Origin: Talpa occidentalis
Taxonomy: Eukaryota > Chordata > Mammalia > Eulipotyphla > Talpidae
Reading direction: 5' to 3'
Length of the DNA stretch: 64,000 nucleotides
Assembly (NCBI RefSeq): GCF_014898055.3
Contig: NW_023601322.1
Span: forward strand, 6,591,312-6,655,311
Position 1 is the first letter of the stretch, and the number at the start of each line of letters is the position of its first letter. The notes under the pieces are model-generated. The model had not been told where the DNA came from. It was given only the letters and a program-made list of their open reading frames with translations, and ran no database searches. The translations under genes were made by a program, and so were the position numbers. Below, piece after piece: positions 23,966 to 35,690 of this stretch.

Positions 23966-25680
23966 CATAAATTCAAAATATATAGAGTGACAGCTGAAAA
24001 AATGAACCGGAGGGACATTTTTAATTAAAATAATTTACCTACTCTTAAAAACTTAGAATGTTTAAAGAAGGGTTAAAACTAACCCAAAGTCAAATTAGAA
24101 ATGCATGTAAAACTAGATTAGTAGAAACAAATACAGTAATTTTTAATGATTACTTTGATTTTTATGAGTACTTTACATTTTGATCATTATTTTGCAATTT
24201 TATGAGATGGTGTTGTTTTTTTTTGATGTCTTTAATACCTAATGATTGACTTGGTTAATTGCTTAAAATGTTAACATTTTGGTTCTCTGTATGTACTGAT
24301 GGAAGCAGATGGCATGGAGATAGAAGAAGTATCAAATCAGGAATTTAAATCGCTTTACACAAAGCAACTTTAGGATTGTAGCTTAGGTTTGCATATCTCA
24401 CACACATCTCTCACCCACACTTACACACACATACATGTATTTACATAAATGATTTTGTTTTTGTGTAAAATGACATGCCCCCAAATCAAATGCTAACCTT
24501 TCTGGAAAAAAAAGTATTGCAGATTTTATTTTAATCATCAGTTTTAAAACTAAGGTTCTTTTTTGCAGGATAAAATATTATAAATAATTACTTTTTAGCT
24601 AAATTAGTGTTTGAAACAGAATTCAAATTAAAAAAAAAATTCTTGCCAGAGATAAATTATCAGGAAGATACTGAGATGAAACACTTATTAAGTGGTGTTA
24701 ATAAATTGCTCATTATTCAATATAGTGTTTTAATTCAACTTGTAAAAAAATCACCCTACCTCCTATACTCTGCTCATTCCAAAAATCTTAGAATCTATAA
24801 AACTATAACAGTTACATTTTCTTCATTTTATTTCTCTTTGTATATTTATGGTTTATAATAGTTTTAGTGACCTCCAGATAGGATTTTCCCAGCAGGTAAT
24901 AATGTGGTTATTTGTTTTCTGCCAGGAAGTAACCAACCCTAGGTCATCATTACTTAAATAACTAGATGATTATATAGCTAAAGGGGAATAGGGAATATGT
25001 AAGAAGGAGATTTTACTTTTTTTGATGATTGAAGGATATTTTCTTAAACTAATACAAAATGCTTTATATTTGTTACCTCTTTATTGAAAGTGCATTAGCC
25101 TAAGTTCACTGCTGAGTATACACCTAATGGAAGGAATAAATCTTTGAACACCACTGAGAGTGCAAACTTGGCTGTGACCTGTACAACATCTCAAGGTTAA
25201 TGGAGAGAAAAGTTGTAATTCATTGCTAAACTTTCTATGTCCTTTAGTCATAAGAAACCTTGAATTTCAGATTTCAAAACTTTGATTACACCTCTCTTCT
25301 ATCTATTTTTTCAAGTTTGTCAAAGCACTTCATGCCGTTAATAAAAAAGTTACCTTCTATACAATTTAAATAATAATATAATTTTAAAAGATGGTTGGAG
25401 AATTAATTGCATTAATTTCCTTGGAAGAAAAGCTCAATAGTTGCTGTTTCCTCCCTGGGTTTCCACTGGACCAATGTCCCCAATAGCCCCAGTGACTAAT
25501 ACTGACTCCCAGCATACACAATTTAAGACTAATGCTTTTGCTAGTGGTACTTTATGACATTATGGATTTTGTAGAATGTAGAATGCCTCTCATATTTTAG
25601 TATTTTTGTGTATGAGGGATGGAGCACATGAAAGACCTTATAAATGAAATTTAAACTATTTAAAAGATGTAAAAGGGGCT
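23966..25680. other. unassigned AT-rich stretch
   Basis: No gene. A 'cacacacat' imperfect tract lies at 24400-24440. The 83-codon frame at 24607-24858 is hydrophobic and AT-driven, without recognisable family. Confidence 0.5.
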
Positions 25681-25681
25681 A

Positions 25682-26125
25682 TTAAGGACTGAATATGTAT
25701 TTTTTCCAATAATCTATTGAAATCCTGCCCCCATGGTGTGAGATTTTTTCCAATAATCTATTGAATATGTATTTTTTCCAATAATCTATTGAAATCCTGC
25801 CCCCATGGTGTGATATCATTTGGAGAACGGGACCTCCTGGCTGTAATTATGTCCTGCAGGTGGAGGTTCCATGGATGAAGTTAGCACCCTTAGAGGAAGA
25901 GATGCAGGAAACTTGCTCTCTCTGCCCTTCACTTGCTGCACACACAAGAAGGTGTCCATTTGCAACTCAGACATGGGCTCCTGCTGACCTGGGATCTGCT
26001 TGGTCTTGACTCATAGAAACGTGTGAGAGAGAGAGAGAAGCCAAAAATAAGAGAGAGACCAAGCATCATTCTCACTGAGGTTTAGAAGGAAGTAATTTGT
26101 GGAGGAAACTCGAACCTGACTAAGA
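25682..26125 (+). mobile_element. MaLR (MLT1/MST-type) solo LTR with internal tandem duplication
   Basis: The order 'aaggactgaatatgtatttt', 'gaaatcctgcccccatggtg', 'gaggttccatggatgaagtt', 'gcacccttagaggaagagat', then near the end 'aggaaactcgaacctgacta' follows the MaLR LTR consensus ('tgaatgtttgtgtccccc...aaatcctaacccccaa...ggtgatggtattagg...aacccaaactgactaagaca'). Inside it a 51-base segment occurs twice, at 25691-25741 and 25763-25813, with identical sequence and a 72-base period. Confidence 0.75.
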
Positions 26126-26594
26126 GCTCCTGAAAGGCCCACAGAGAAACTGGTCTGGGTATGGCAGGAGAGAGAAGAGACCTGGGGAAGTTCTTCAATA
26201 TTTGGGGAAATTAAAAGGAAGAGGTAGAGTTGCAGAATGCATATAAATGCATAAAATACTGTGTATTCAATAGCAACTTAATTTGTAAATCTGCCAACCA
26301 CATTTTGAGGCAATTTTCTGGAGAGATATCACAGGCTTATCTCTGATACAGAAGTCAGAGAAAATTATCCTCTAATTCTCTATTTTAAACATCTTGATGT
26401 ACCTTTTATTTCCTTACCTTAAGACATCAAGGCTCATCTTTAAGATTCTTCTGATTCAGGATTATTTTTTAGCTAGCCATAAAGTAATGTAAAATTTATG
26501 TATCAGAAAAGAAAGTATAGCTAAGGTAAACATTGTAAACATGAAGAGTTAATGGAAAAAGACAACTCTTTCATAAAAACCAAAATTTTTATAG
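26126..26594. other. unassigned stretch
   Basis: No gene or repeat recognised between the MaLR LTR and the SINE pair. Confidence 0.5.
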
Positions 26595-26607
26595 AAAGTT
26601 TGCAAAA

Positions 26608-26877
26608 TTGGGCCTCCCTGTTGGCACAGCAGGTTGAGCGCAGCACTGTGAAGCTGTCTGCAGCCTCTGCAGAGCGGGTTTAATCCCAGCCAACTGGCGA
26701 GAATGCCACATCGCTCAGCAGACCTCTCCTGTCTTGCCCACTGCTCCTCTCAGCAGTGTTTTCTGTCAGTCTGCCTGTTCTGTTCCCAGCTCTGCCTCTG
26801 GTGAATCCTCTCACCCCCAACACCTCTGGCCTGTACCCCAGTTCTTGTGTGTATAAACAAATAAATCTTAAAAAAAT
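26608..26877 (+). mobile_element. tRNA-derived SINE, intermediate group
   Basis: Head 'ttggcacagcaggttgagcg' with the alternative 'cagcactgtgaagctg' that mixes older and younger features. The B box is altered ('gggtttaatccc'). Ends 'gtgtataaacaaataaatct'. A 13-base duplication 'aaagtttgcaaaa' sits at 26595-26607 and 26878-26890. Confidence 0.93.
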
Positions 26878-26922
26878 AAAGTTTGCAAAAGGAAGATATT
26901 TCTTTCTAAAATTTACAAATTT

Positions 26923-27184
26923 GGCCTCCCCGGTGGCGCAGTGGTTGAGCCCTGGGCTGCGAAACTACCCGCAGCCTCTGCAGCACCGGTTTGATCCCCA
27001 GATGCTCCCCGGCCACCGGAGGAGGGTCCCACATGGCGCGCAGACCTCTCCTGCCGCCCGCTGCTCCCCTCAGCAGTGTCCTTCGGTCCTTCTGCCTGCT
27101 CTGCTCTCCGCTCTGGCTCTGGTGAATTCTCTCACCCTCCCGCGCTTCTGACTGTGCCCAGTGCTTGTACAAATAAATAAATAA

Positions 27185-27232
<48 letters not shown>

Positions 27233-27250
27233 ATAAATCTTTAAAAAAAT
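26923..27250 (+). mobile_element. tRNA-derived SINE, young group, with (GATA)n tail
   Basis: Complete copy starting 'ggcctccccggtggcgcagt'. Its 3' tail has grown from (aataaata)n into a (gata)n tract at about 27184-27232. A perfect 15-base duplication 'aaaatttacaaattt' lies at 26908-26922 and 27251-27265. Only 45 bases separate it from the preceding SINE. Confidence 0.96.
27184..27232. repeat. (GATA)n microsatellite in a SINE tail
   Basis: About 12 tetranucleotide units, uninterrupted, flanked by 'aaataaata' of the SINE tail. Likely polymorphic. Confidence 0.92.
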
Positions 27251-27265
27251 AAAATTTACAAATTT

Positions 27266-28408
27266 TAGTAATGCTGATAGTCAATAACAAGGTTATTTTA
27301 AAGGAAGCATTCCGTTCCCCAAAAGTCTACATTTTTGTCTCTTTTGCAAGAACTCTTTTCTCAAAACACTGCAAGACAGCTATTTAAGTTAATACAAATA
27401 AACTTAAATCAGGTAATACAGGGAAGTTATTTGGCTTCTCTTAGCTCTCACTTTGAATTATTATAAATACTTATGAAAAAATCAAAGTTTTCCCTCTTCT
27501 TGCATATCACATACTACATCATTTATTCTTTCCTCTATTGCATATTATTAATTTCCCCAACTTTACTGTCAATATGAAGACGTTTTGGCATTCTTGTTAT
27601 TCATTTTCTGGTCTTCTTCCTCCTCTGCTAGTCCTATTCTACATATCGAAATACTGGAATGTAAAATTCCATTTCAGGTTAATAAGTTTTAACATTGATT
27701 TAAAAAAAATATGAAACTTTTTAGAGTTTGGATATGAAAACAGATTGCAAAAAGTGATCAAATGAAATTAATGATAACTTTATTTGGACGTTTTCCTAAT
27801 TCGTGTGTCATATTTATTTCTCTTTTGGTGTGGTATATTCTTACAGTTGGGAAACTAGTCCAATGAATGCATGTTACAAATATACTCTATCTATAAAAAT
27901 TGTTATAAATTACTACATAGATACATTCAACAGAAATGTCACTGCCATCCCCCCTACATTAGACAATCCAACAGTGTTAGTAAACTTGCTCTTATTTCTT
28001 GCTTTTGACACTAATGGGGGTTTTCAGTAAAGACTTCAAGTCCAATTGATGAATGAGCCTGGTAGTTCTCCTTAATTGTGTTTGTAAATTCAGTAGCTAT
28101 TATAGAGAGAGTCATTCTTGGCTGTACTTTACAGAAATTATTATACTTCCTAGGCCATAGTTTATTCATTCTTAACTTCCATGTGTTTTAAAACTGTCTC
28201 GTGTTAAGAGTAACTCAGAAGTGTATACTTGTCTGTTTTCAACTTTGGGAGGCTAGTGTTCCATTTCGTGTTTCTGTGATAACTCAATTCATTTTGTCAA
28301 AATCTAACATAAAGATGTCAAGGTTCTACCAAAAAGAATGAAGAAAATACCTTTTACGTAAAAACACAGGAAAAGAAATAGAAATAAACAATGTGTTCTG
28401 GGATTTTT
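27266..28408. other. unassigned AT-rich stretch
   Basis: No gene or named repeat. Confidence 0.5.
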
Positions 28409-28419
28409 GGAAATGAGTT

Positions 28420-28686
28420 TTTGTTTTTCTTTTTAAAGATTTATTTTTATTTATACAAGAACCGGGATATAGGCCAGATGTGCGGGAGGGTGAGAGGATC
28501 CACCAGAGACAGAGTGGGGAACAGAACAGGCAGACTGACGAAATACACTGCTGAGGGAGCAGCGGGAGAGACAGGAGAGGTCTGCTGTGTCATGTGGGAT
28601 TCTCGCTGGCCGGTGGGGATCGAACAGGTGCTGCAGAGACTGCAGACAGCTCCATAGCTCAACCACCTGCGCCACCAGGGGGGCCA
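28420..28686 (-). mobile_element. tRNA-derived SINE
   Basis: Minus-strand copy ('gaaccgggatataggccaga' is the reversed tail, 'ccaccaggggggcc' the reversed head). An 11-base duplication 'ggaaatgagtt' is at 28409-28419 and 28687-28697. Confidence 0.93.
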
Positions 28687-28697
28687 GGAAATGAGTT

Positions 28698-31107
28698 CCT
28701 AATGAAAGAAACAGAAACTCTTAAGTTGCAACTGCAAATTTCTGTCAATAATATTTGTTGTTGAATATGAGACATCGATGTCTCTCCAATGCAAAACTGG
28801 GATATTGTTTTCAAAAAACAAGGAGACAGATAGGATTTGTCTCAGTAAATTTTGCTGTTTTTTGTTTTTTGTTTTTTTTTTTTCCTGAGTTCCCTTGGAA
28901 CTACTTGAGCTATAAAAATAAGCTCTTAAAATTACACAAAGACTTTTTCTCTTCGGTAAATCTTTACTGATAAGGCTGTGGTCATAGCATGAAACAGGAA
29001 AGTCAAAATGGACATTTAAAAACTAGAAATAAATTGATTGCTGTAGTTTTTATTAGTCTTTTTATACTGATACTCATAGATATCATGAATTAAAGAAAAT
29101 AAGAATATCTGATTTCATTTATTACAAAATATTGTACTGATTAATCTTCCATAGGACTGCTAAATGACAGAAAGTATAACTTGAAAATGAGAATTATATT
29201 TGGTAATTAATTTAAGAGCACAAATTTTCATCATAAGTATACCTTTGAATCATTGTCCAAATACAAATGAAGGAAATGTATTTATTTTTATATTGTCACC
29301 TGCATATCTATAATCATTACTCAAAACACCCTTTGATAGACACACATATAAAAAATTATGTATCTATAACTAATATTGCATGCAGCAACTAAAATCTGAC
29401 CTTGATTTCATGTCAGACTTTCTTCAAAGGAAAGATTTATTCTAGGTTAGAATACTGCCAGATTTTAAGATACATAAGATATAGGCTCAGTTAATCTTTA
29501 ATTTAATGGAATTACATCTTAAAAAGAATTTATTTGGTATGTTTATAATAGAATAATTATACTGTATTATTATGAGGGTGCTATAAAATTAATTTGGCTG
29601 CTTTTAAAATAACTTCTAATTATTTTCTATTTCCCTGCATGGTTAAAATTCTTGCACGTGTCCTATAACTATTTTCCTCCAAATACTTATGTCAGAAACC
29701 TGTAACTTATGTGTATTAATTAGAGAGATTGAATTTAATATGTAAGGGAGGGAAATTTTTACTTCTACCATCTTAGTGCTTTTTGGTTAGGCCTGAGAGT
29801 TACACTAACATAGGACAGATGGACAGGTAAAAAGCCTCTAAATAATACGCAATTTTTGTGTGAGGGGGAAACACTCAGAAGGAATCAACACCCAAGAACC
29901 CTTGCAACCTACATGCTTTTTACAGAAGTTGAACAAAGTGAGGCAATTGTGGAAAAGTAACTAAACTGTGTGGGGAAGCTAAGGAAAGTAAAAATTATTT
30001 AACAAGGCCAATCTACATACATTTTTTTGATTCAACTACTCATCCTTGATAGAAGAGTGTTTCCTTCTAGAAGAGGGGGAACATCTTTCATGTAGGAATT
30101 TCATTTACTGCTGTCAGGATGCAAAAGGAGGGCTGGAGAGCCTTTCTTGCATCTGCTGTTTCTCAAGTGCTTTTATCTCAAAATATTCAATTTACAAAGT
30201 GACTTATTTTAAGGTTACATACTCTGAATTGCTTCAACAGTTATGTTAATACAAGTCATAGATTAATTGATAAAAGGTGACAATGACATGGAAAGGTGGT
30301 ATACAACTTACATTTTCTTATTCAATAAATGCTAGCATTTTAATCAACAATTTTTATCTAAATTGTTGGTTCATTCTCCAGTTGCAAAGCCATGAATTAA
30401 CTTTATTTATATAAAACTGTCAAAGTTTATTTTCTTACTGATACTTATTTTCTTACTGATACTATACATATCAGATATTTTGACTTTATACAAATCAATT
30501 TTTAATAGTAAAATAAGTCATAGGATATTTGTCATTAAGGCGACTTAATTCTTTGGAGAATAAATTTTATCTATTTTGACCAAGTGAAACTTGAACAAAA
30601 TGAGGGAACATTAATTATGGGCCCATGGTCTAATATTTAATTTTTCCTCAAGAAATAAGGGACTATTCACTCAGATACTGACTGATTCTGGACAAGTAAT
30701 ACCAAGCCACAATATATAATTTACATCAACTTAAAAGCTCCAGTTCTGCAAAACTGAGGTGAAGGACTTTGATCTGTGTTTCTAGGTGACTTTAGATATT
30801 ATACAAAACATTTTTAGTTCAGGTACTTTTGATTCCCTTCTCAACTTTGGAGTGACTTTACTGGAAGAATACAAACAAGAGATTACCCAGCAAGAACCAA
30901 GAAAGCTTATGGTATGGTACAGAGTAGGCGGAAGTACCAGAAATACAAATTCCAGGAATTATATTTTGGGGCACTTGTGTTTGGATTGCTTTGTTTTCTG
31001 CTACTCAGGATATTTGTGCCCTATTGTACTTTAATATATTATATTTTCTAAGACACATTCTGCAATATTTTTGATTCAAACATCACAGACTACCCATTGT
31101 ACACAAG
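28698..31107. other. unassigned AT-rich stretch
   Basis: About 2.4 kb with no gene. The segment 29760-30260 is of ordinary complexity and may be an unrecognised older transposon. A short tandem repeat 'ttttcttactgatact' occurs twice at 30430-30463. Confidence 0.5.
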
Positions 31108-31113
31108 CACAGA

Positions 31114-31140
31114 GTGTGTGTGTGTGTGTTTGTGTGTGTT
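31114..31140. repeat. (GT)n microsatellite used as SINE target
   Basis: Imperfect GT run. A second GT run (31389-31400) sits on the far side of the adjacent SINE, so the SINE landed inside or beside this tract and duplicated part of it. Confidence 0.85.
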
Positions 31141-31387
31141 TTAAGATTTATTTTATTTACGCATACACGAACTGGGGTGCAGGTCAGAGTTGTGGGGGGT
31201 AAGAGAATTCACCAGAGACAGAGTAGGGAGCAGAACAGGCAAATTGAAGTACACTGCTGAGGGGAGCAGCTGGTGAGACAGGAGCCATGTAGGTCAACTC
31301 CCTGGCGGGGGATCGAACTTCTGCTACAGTTGCTGCCTATAGCTTGACAGTGCTGAGACTTAACCCCATGCGCCACCAGGGAGGCCC
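31141..31387 (-). mobile_element. tRNA-derived SINE, older head group
   Basis: Reversed tail 'atacacgaactggggtgcag' near 31163 and reversed head 'gcgccaccagggaggccc' at 31370-31387. Head of the 'ggttaagtctcagcac' type. The flanking 'tgtgtgtgtgttt' on both sides is the probable target duplication. Confidence 0.9.
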
Positions 31388-31406
31388 TGTGTGTGTGTGT
31401 TTTAAT

Positions 31407-31421
31407 TACTCCCATTGCTTC
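31407..31421. repeat. target-site duplication of the L1 insertion, left copy
   Basis: 'tactcccattgcttc' is repeated exactly at 32110-32124, right after the A-rich end of the L1. Confidence 0.9.
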
Positions 31422-31710
31422 CTTCCCTATTTGGATTCCTTGTATGTCTTTCTCTTGTCTTATGACTCTGGCTAGGACTTCCAGTATTATATTGAAAAGC
31501 AGTGGTGAGAGTGGACATCCTTGTCTTATTCTAGATCTTAATGGAAATGCTTTCAGCTTTTCACCATTGAGAATGATATTGTCTGTGGGCTTGTCATATA
31601 TGGCCTTTATGATGTTGAGATATGTTCCTTGTATCCCGAGGATTTCAAGGGCCTTTATCATAAATGGATGTTGTACTTTGTTGAAAGCTTTCTGGGCATC
31701 TACTGACAAC
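31422..31710 (-). pseudogene. L1 ORF2 reverse-transcriptase fragment (inverted 5' part of one L1 insertion)
   Basis: On the minus strand about 97 codons are open and read as L1 ORF2 reverse transcriptase. A '[13 protein letters not shown]' block carries the first catalytic-motif region, and '[15 protein letters not shown]' is the conserved fingers/palm segment. The frame then runs out of the L1 into the neighbouring SINE. ORF2 normally has more than 1200 codons, so this is a small non-functional piece. It is inverted relative to the 3' part that follows at 31711, as expected from twin priming. The intact frame suggests a fairly young L1. Confidence 0.9.
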
Positions 31711-32109
31711 ACAAATGCCCCAAAATAGATGACTGGATCAAGAAGATGTGGTACATAGACACAATGGAATATTACTCAGCAATCAAAAAGATCAACTCTT
31801 GCCTCTTGCAGCAACATGGATGTTGCTGGAAGGGATCATGCTCAGCGAAATAAGCCAGAAAGAAAAAGAAAAATACTGGATGGTCTCACTCATAGCAGGA
31901 ATTTAGAAAACATATATAAAGGACCAGGAAAAATACTGATTATCAGAGACACACTATGGGAGGGGGGAGGAGAGGAGGGAGGGATTAGGGTCAAAATAAG
32001 GGGGGTGGAAATTGTATGAGGAATATAACCAAAATGAAAATGCATATAATGTGCAAAAATGAAAAATGATGTATGAATTATATAAAATAAAATGAAATAC
32101 ATAAAAAAA
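31711..32109 (+). mobile_element. L1 3' end (sense part of the twin-primed insertion)
   Basis: Plus-strand L1 landmarks: 'gatcaagaagatgtggtaca', 'acacaatggaatattactca', then a purine-rich 3' UTR ('gggaggggggaggagaggag') and a terminal 'aataaaatgaaatacataaa' with a short A run at 32103-32109. Everything between the RT segment and this 3' part of ORF2 is missing. The right target-site duplication follows at 32110-32124. Confidence 0.9.
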
Positions 32110-32280
32110 TACTCCCATTGCTTCTGCCATTGAGGTGGGGCCTCTGTTGCCTCCCCTTGAATCCAGGTGGGTTATTGGCTATTTTGAACAACAGGTAGCA
32201 GCAGCAGGGATGCAGAGACTTCTGCGGTCAGGTCAGAAAGGCTGGGTGGAGTCCACCCATTTCTCTTACAGAGCTCATCA

Positions 32281-32548
32281 GGGTTCTCCCTGGTGGCTAG
32301 GGGTTAAGTCTCAGCACTATCTCTGCTATGGCCTGAATTCAACCCGCTGCCGGGGAGCTGACCCACATGGTGCAGCAGACCACTCCTGTCTTGCCTGCTG
32401 CTCCCCTCAGCAGTGTATTTCAGTAGATCTGCCTGTTTTCCTCCCCACTCTGCCTCTGGTGAATCGTCTCACCTCCTGCACCTCTGGCCTGCACCCCAGT
32501 TATTCTTTGCAAAAATAAAATACAATGAATCTTAAAAAACAACAACAG
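32281..32548 (+). mobile_element. tRNA-derived SINE, older head group
   Basis: Head 'ctccctggtggctaggggtt' and 'aagtctcagcactat', body 'gctgacccacatggtgcagc', tail 'ccccagttattctttgcaaa'. The flanks 'agctcatcagg' and 'agctctatcagg' are a diverged target duplication. Confidence 0.9.
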
Positions 32549-32851
32549 CATCAAAGCTCTATCAGGACGCCAGCAGCCATGGCATTAGACATCAATATGC
32601 CCATAAATGCCAAACTCAAGGGGTTACAAGGAATCACCCTTTGTAGTAGGAAGCAAAGCTGAAGTCACATTGACAACCAGCATCGGTGGGAATCCAGGGA
32701 GACGCCTGCTTGGAGGGAGTCAGGTCAAGCTTTCCTATGACAGCAGCCCAGTGGACTTGGGTCTACAACTCCTTCCCAAGTTACAAGCAAAGAAGGAGGT
32801 GTTATTTGATATCACTAGGTTTTGGGGTAATGTGTTTGTAGTAGCTGACTC
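32549..32851. other. unassigned stretch
   Basis: About 300 bases of ordinary composition with a 92-codon frame (32607-32885) that runs into the next LTR. No recognised product. Confidence 0.5.
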
Positions 32852-33199
32852 TGTCAGTTTAGTCTATCATAACAAAATAGCATAGTCCTGGTGGCTTAAA
32901 CAGAAGAAATTCATTTTCTCATCCCTCTGGAGGTTAGAAAGTCTATAAGACTAAGATCCGCAACTTGTTTTTGCTGAGACCTGTTTTCCCGGCTCACTGG
33001 TCACCTTCTCTCCTAGATCTCCCAGGCAGGAAGCGAGACCATTCTCTTTTCTTCTCTAGAAGGCCATCGTCCTATCAGATTAGCCATTTAACCTTAATTA
33101 TCTCCCAAAGACCTTACCTAAAGGTACAGTCATAGTGAGCTTATCATTTCAACATATACATGGGCGGGGATGGGGCAAAATTCAGTTGATACAGTAACA
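32852..33199 (-). mobile_element. MaLR (MST/MLT1-type) solo LTR
   Basis: Read in plus orientation the reversed MaLR order is clear: 'tagtctatcataacaaaata', 'ggtggcttaaacagaagaaa', 'ctggaggttagaaagtctat', 'atttaaccttaattatctcc', 'tttcaacatatacatgggcg' and 'aattcagttgatacagtaac'. Termini are TG...CA. No target duplication remains visible. Confidence 0.85.
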
Positions 33200-34364
33200 A
33201 AAATAATTGGAAAATATTTTAAACATTTTTTTATTTAAATTCAGGAGCATAAATATATCATCTGAAATATATTTAATTATAGCTAGAAGACTTGCAATCT
33301 AGTGCTGAGTTCAAAAAAATTTTCTTAATGATAAGACATCGGCTTTATACTCCTGAATTTCATCTCTAACAATTTATGAAATTGTAAAAGCTCTTAATGG
33401 GTTTTACCAACATTTGGGCCATATTCTTTGAAATAATTTTGAAAACCTCTTTGCCCCCTTGTATGTGATTAAGTTAATATGAAAATTTTGTAAGTTTGAA
33501 CAGGTGCAAAGAAACTAGTTTGTGCCATTTTTATATTGCAGAACTCAAGGGTATTCTTAGCTAGATTGATTTTTGAGACAGAGACTATATGAAGGTGAAT
33601 GATCTAATTGATTTCCTTAAATTTATCTCAGCCCATTTATCTATCAAACATTCTTTTGCTTTCCTTTTTACACAGAACCCATTTTGAAGATGGCTAATAT
33701 CAAAGATCTTTTTCAACCTTAAATTCTATTAGCATCTTCATTGTTTTTCTACTTTGTTAGATGTTTGACATCCATATTCATAAATACTATCCAGAATGTA
33801 CATACTTGCAAACAAACCAGACCTGTAGGGTTTCCCTGTGCCTGAATCTTACCCCTGGGGCAACAAGATGAGCTTATGACCCTACACATAGGTAATGAAA
33901 ACAAGCATTACATATGACTTGGGGCAGAGTCCAGAAGAGAGGCCTGTTATTCCCTTTCTGAGCTCCTTGGAGATGGGATTTTTACTCCCCTTCAGTGCAA
34001 ATGTAAGACCTCTAACGTCAATTTTACACTTAGGGATGTCTCCACTTTTCCAGATCTCAGACCTTTGATACGTAAACCCTTCTAGAGTATTAGGTCTCTG
34101 GGTTATTCAGTCACTTTGGGGATCATCCAGGTATCTATCCTATACTGTGAATATTTGACTTTAAGGAAGATAAGAGAAAGTGGATTATCCTTTTCATTCA
34201 AATTAAATAGTTACACCAAGTGGAAAACAAAGATTCACCTACATAAATGTGCCCTAAATGCACTAAATAATTCTAATAGAATTAAAGAAGCTTTTTCAAT
34301 GTATTGATGGATGACATGAATTGATGATAACATGTTCACAGGAATGAACTGATTTAAAAGGACA
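33200..34364. other. unassigned stretch
   Basis: No gene or named repeat over about 1.1 kb. Confidence 0.5.
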
Positions 34365-34632
34365 GGGCCTCCCTGGTGGCACAGCAGTTCAGCGCTGGGC
34401 TGCGAAGCTGCCCGCAGCCTCTGCAGCACCTGTTCGATCCCTGGCCACCAGCGAGGATCCCACATGGCACACAGACCTCTCCTGCCGCCCGCTGCTCCCC
34501 TCAGCAGTGTATTTCGTCAGTCTTCCTGTTCTGCTCCCCACTCTGGCTCTGGTGAATTCTCTCACCCTCCCGCGCTTCTGACTATACCCAGTGCTTGTAT
34601 AAATAAATAAATAAATCTTAAAAAAATAAAAT
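34365..34632 (+). mobile_element. tRNA-derived SINE, 'ttcagcgc' variant of the young group
   Basis: Head 'gggcctccctggtggcacag' then 'cagttcagcgctgggctgcg'. B box 'tgttcgatccc' (34431-34441). Tail 'tgtataaataaataaataaa'. Flanks 'taaaaggaca' and 'taaaagtaggaca' look like a mutated target duplication. Confidence 0.92.
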
Positions 34633-34689
34633 AATATAAAAGTAGGACAATTGTACTTATCAACAGCTATAAAATGAATGCTTAAATAA

Positions 34690-35082
34690 AAAGGAAGGGG
34701 ACAGAGAGGTTCCTTTATGATCTGAGCAGGGTAAAGGAGAGTCCTGGAGCTCTCAGTGGCTTTCTCGGGATTTTATTGAGCTCTCCATGTAGTGCAGCAA
34801 CCAGGTACAGGGCAAGCAGGGTGCAGGGCAGCAGAGTGGGGGAGGGGAGCAGAAGGCCAGCACAACCCCACCCGCCATGCAAATCTTCACTCTGGGTTGT
34901 CTGGCATTCTTTCCTCTTCTCTCTCCTGCCTCTTTCTCCAGCGAATATCTCAATACTGCAGTCATGGCCCACAGAAGTATACAACACAACTCTAACAATG
35001 TAACCAAATGCAGGTGCCCCCACCAGCAGGGCAATCCTAATGGCGGAAGGGCAGAAAAGCCTGAAAATCACTTACCCTACCA
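34690..35082 (-). mobile_element. solo LTR related to the 56.6-60.4 kb LTR family
   Basis: Its right end ('ggcagaaaagcctgaaaatc', 'acttaccctacca') is the reverse of the family start ('tgtagggtaa...caggcttttctgcc'). At 34700-34800 the order 'cctttatga', 'gtcctggagctctc' and 'ttttattgagc' (reverse polyadenylation signal) matches the other minus-strand family member at 59936-60377. It is more diverged than the others. The left boundary is approximate and no target duplication was found. Confidence 0.7.
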
Positions 35083-35554
35083 TAGGGTAAAATAAATTTA
35101 GAAATGAAATTATACAGAAAATAATTTAGAATAAGTTATGTGATGTCCTGATGGCTCAAATTTGTAGTCTGTTTTTTTTCTTGGTAAATCTTGACTATAG
35201 GAAAATGAAAACTAAATCTTCCAACTTCAGAGGATAATTAGTTCATGCAAAACTTTTCTAGTATTGACTCTTTTATCCTGTAATCTAAAATTATCCAGGC
35301 TAATTTTCCCCAGATTTTTTATTAGGAAATCAAAAGCCTTAATTAAGGAGTGGTAAAATGTCAGACTATATATGAATATTGCTATATTTTCTATTTCTCT
35401 TGATTTAATACCTCTAAATCTGAATTTAATCAAAGAAATCCTGTTACAATCTATCCAGTATGTTTCCATCTAGTGATCAAATGTCAGCCTGTCAAGTAAA
35501 GAATGATGAAAATATAGCAAGAGGAAGATACATATTATCACATATTGACAACAT
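35083..35554. other. unassigned AT-rich stretch
   Basis: No gene or named repeat. Confidence 0.5.
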
Positions 35555-35690
35555 TTTATAATCTTGTGTGATAAGTATAATATTCATTTCCAAAATAAGG
35601 AAATGTGCATCAGATGCTATGTAAATTATCCAAATTTATAAAGCTAGCACATGACAACACAAGTTTTGATTCCAAAATTCAAATCATTTT
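35555..35690 (-). repeat. MIR fragment
   Basis: 'ataagtataatattcatttc' then 'aaaataaggaaatgtgcatc' and 'aagctagcacatgacaacac' follows reverse-strand MIR ('tattatccccattttacagatgaggaaactgaggc...acagctagtaagtggcagag'). Confidence 0.5.

Noticed and set aside
31209..31712. A 167-codon minus-strand frame as a gene
   Set aside because: It is an L1 RT fragment running into a neighbouring SINE, so the protein is a chimera of two repeats.
34690..35082. The LTR at 34.7 kb as the partner of a full provirus with the 56-60 kb LTRs
   Set aside because: It lies more than 20 kb away, is more diverged, and the others have their own duplications, so they cannot be ends of one provirus.
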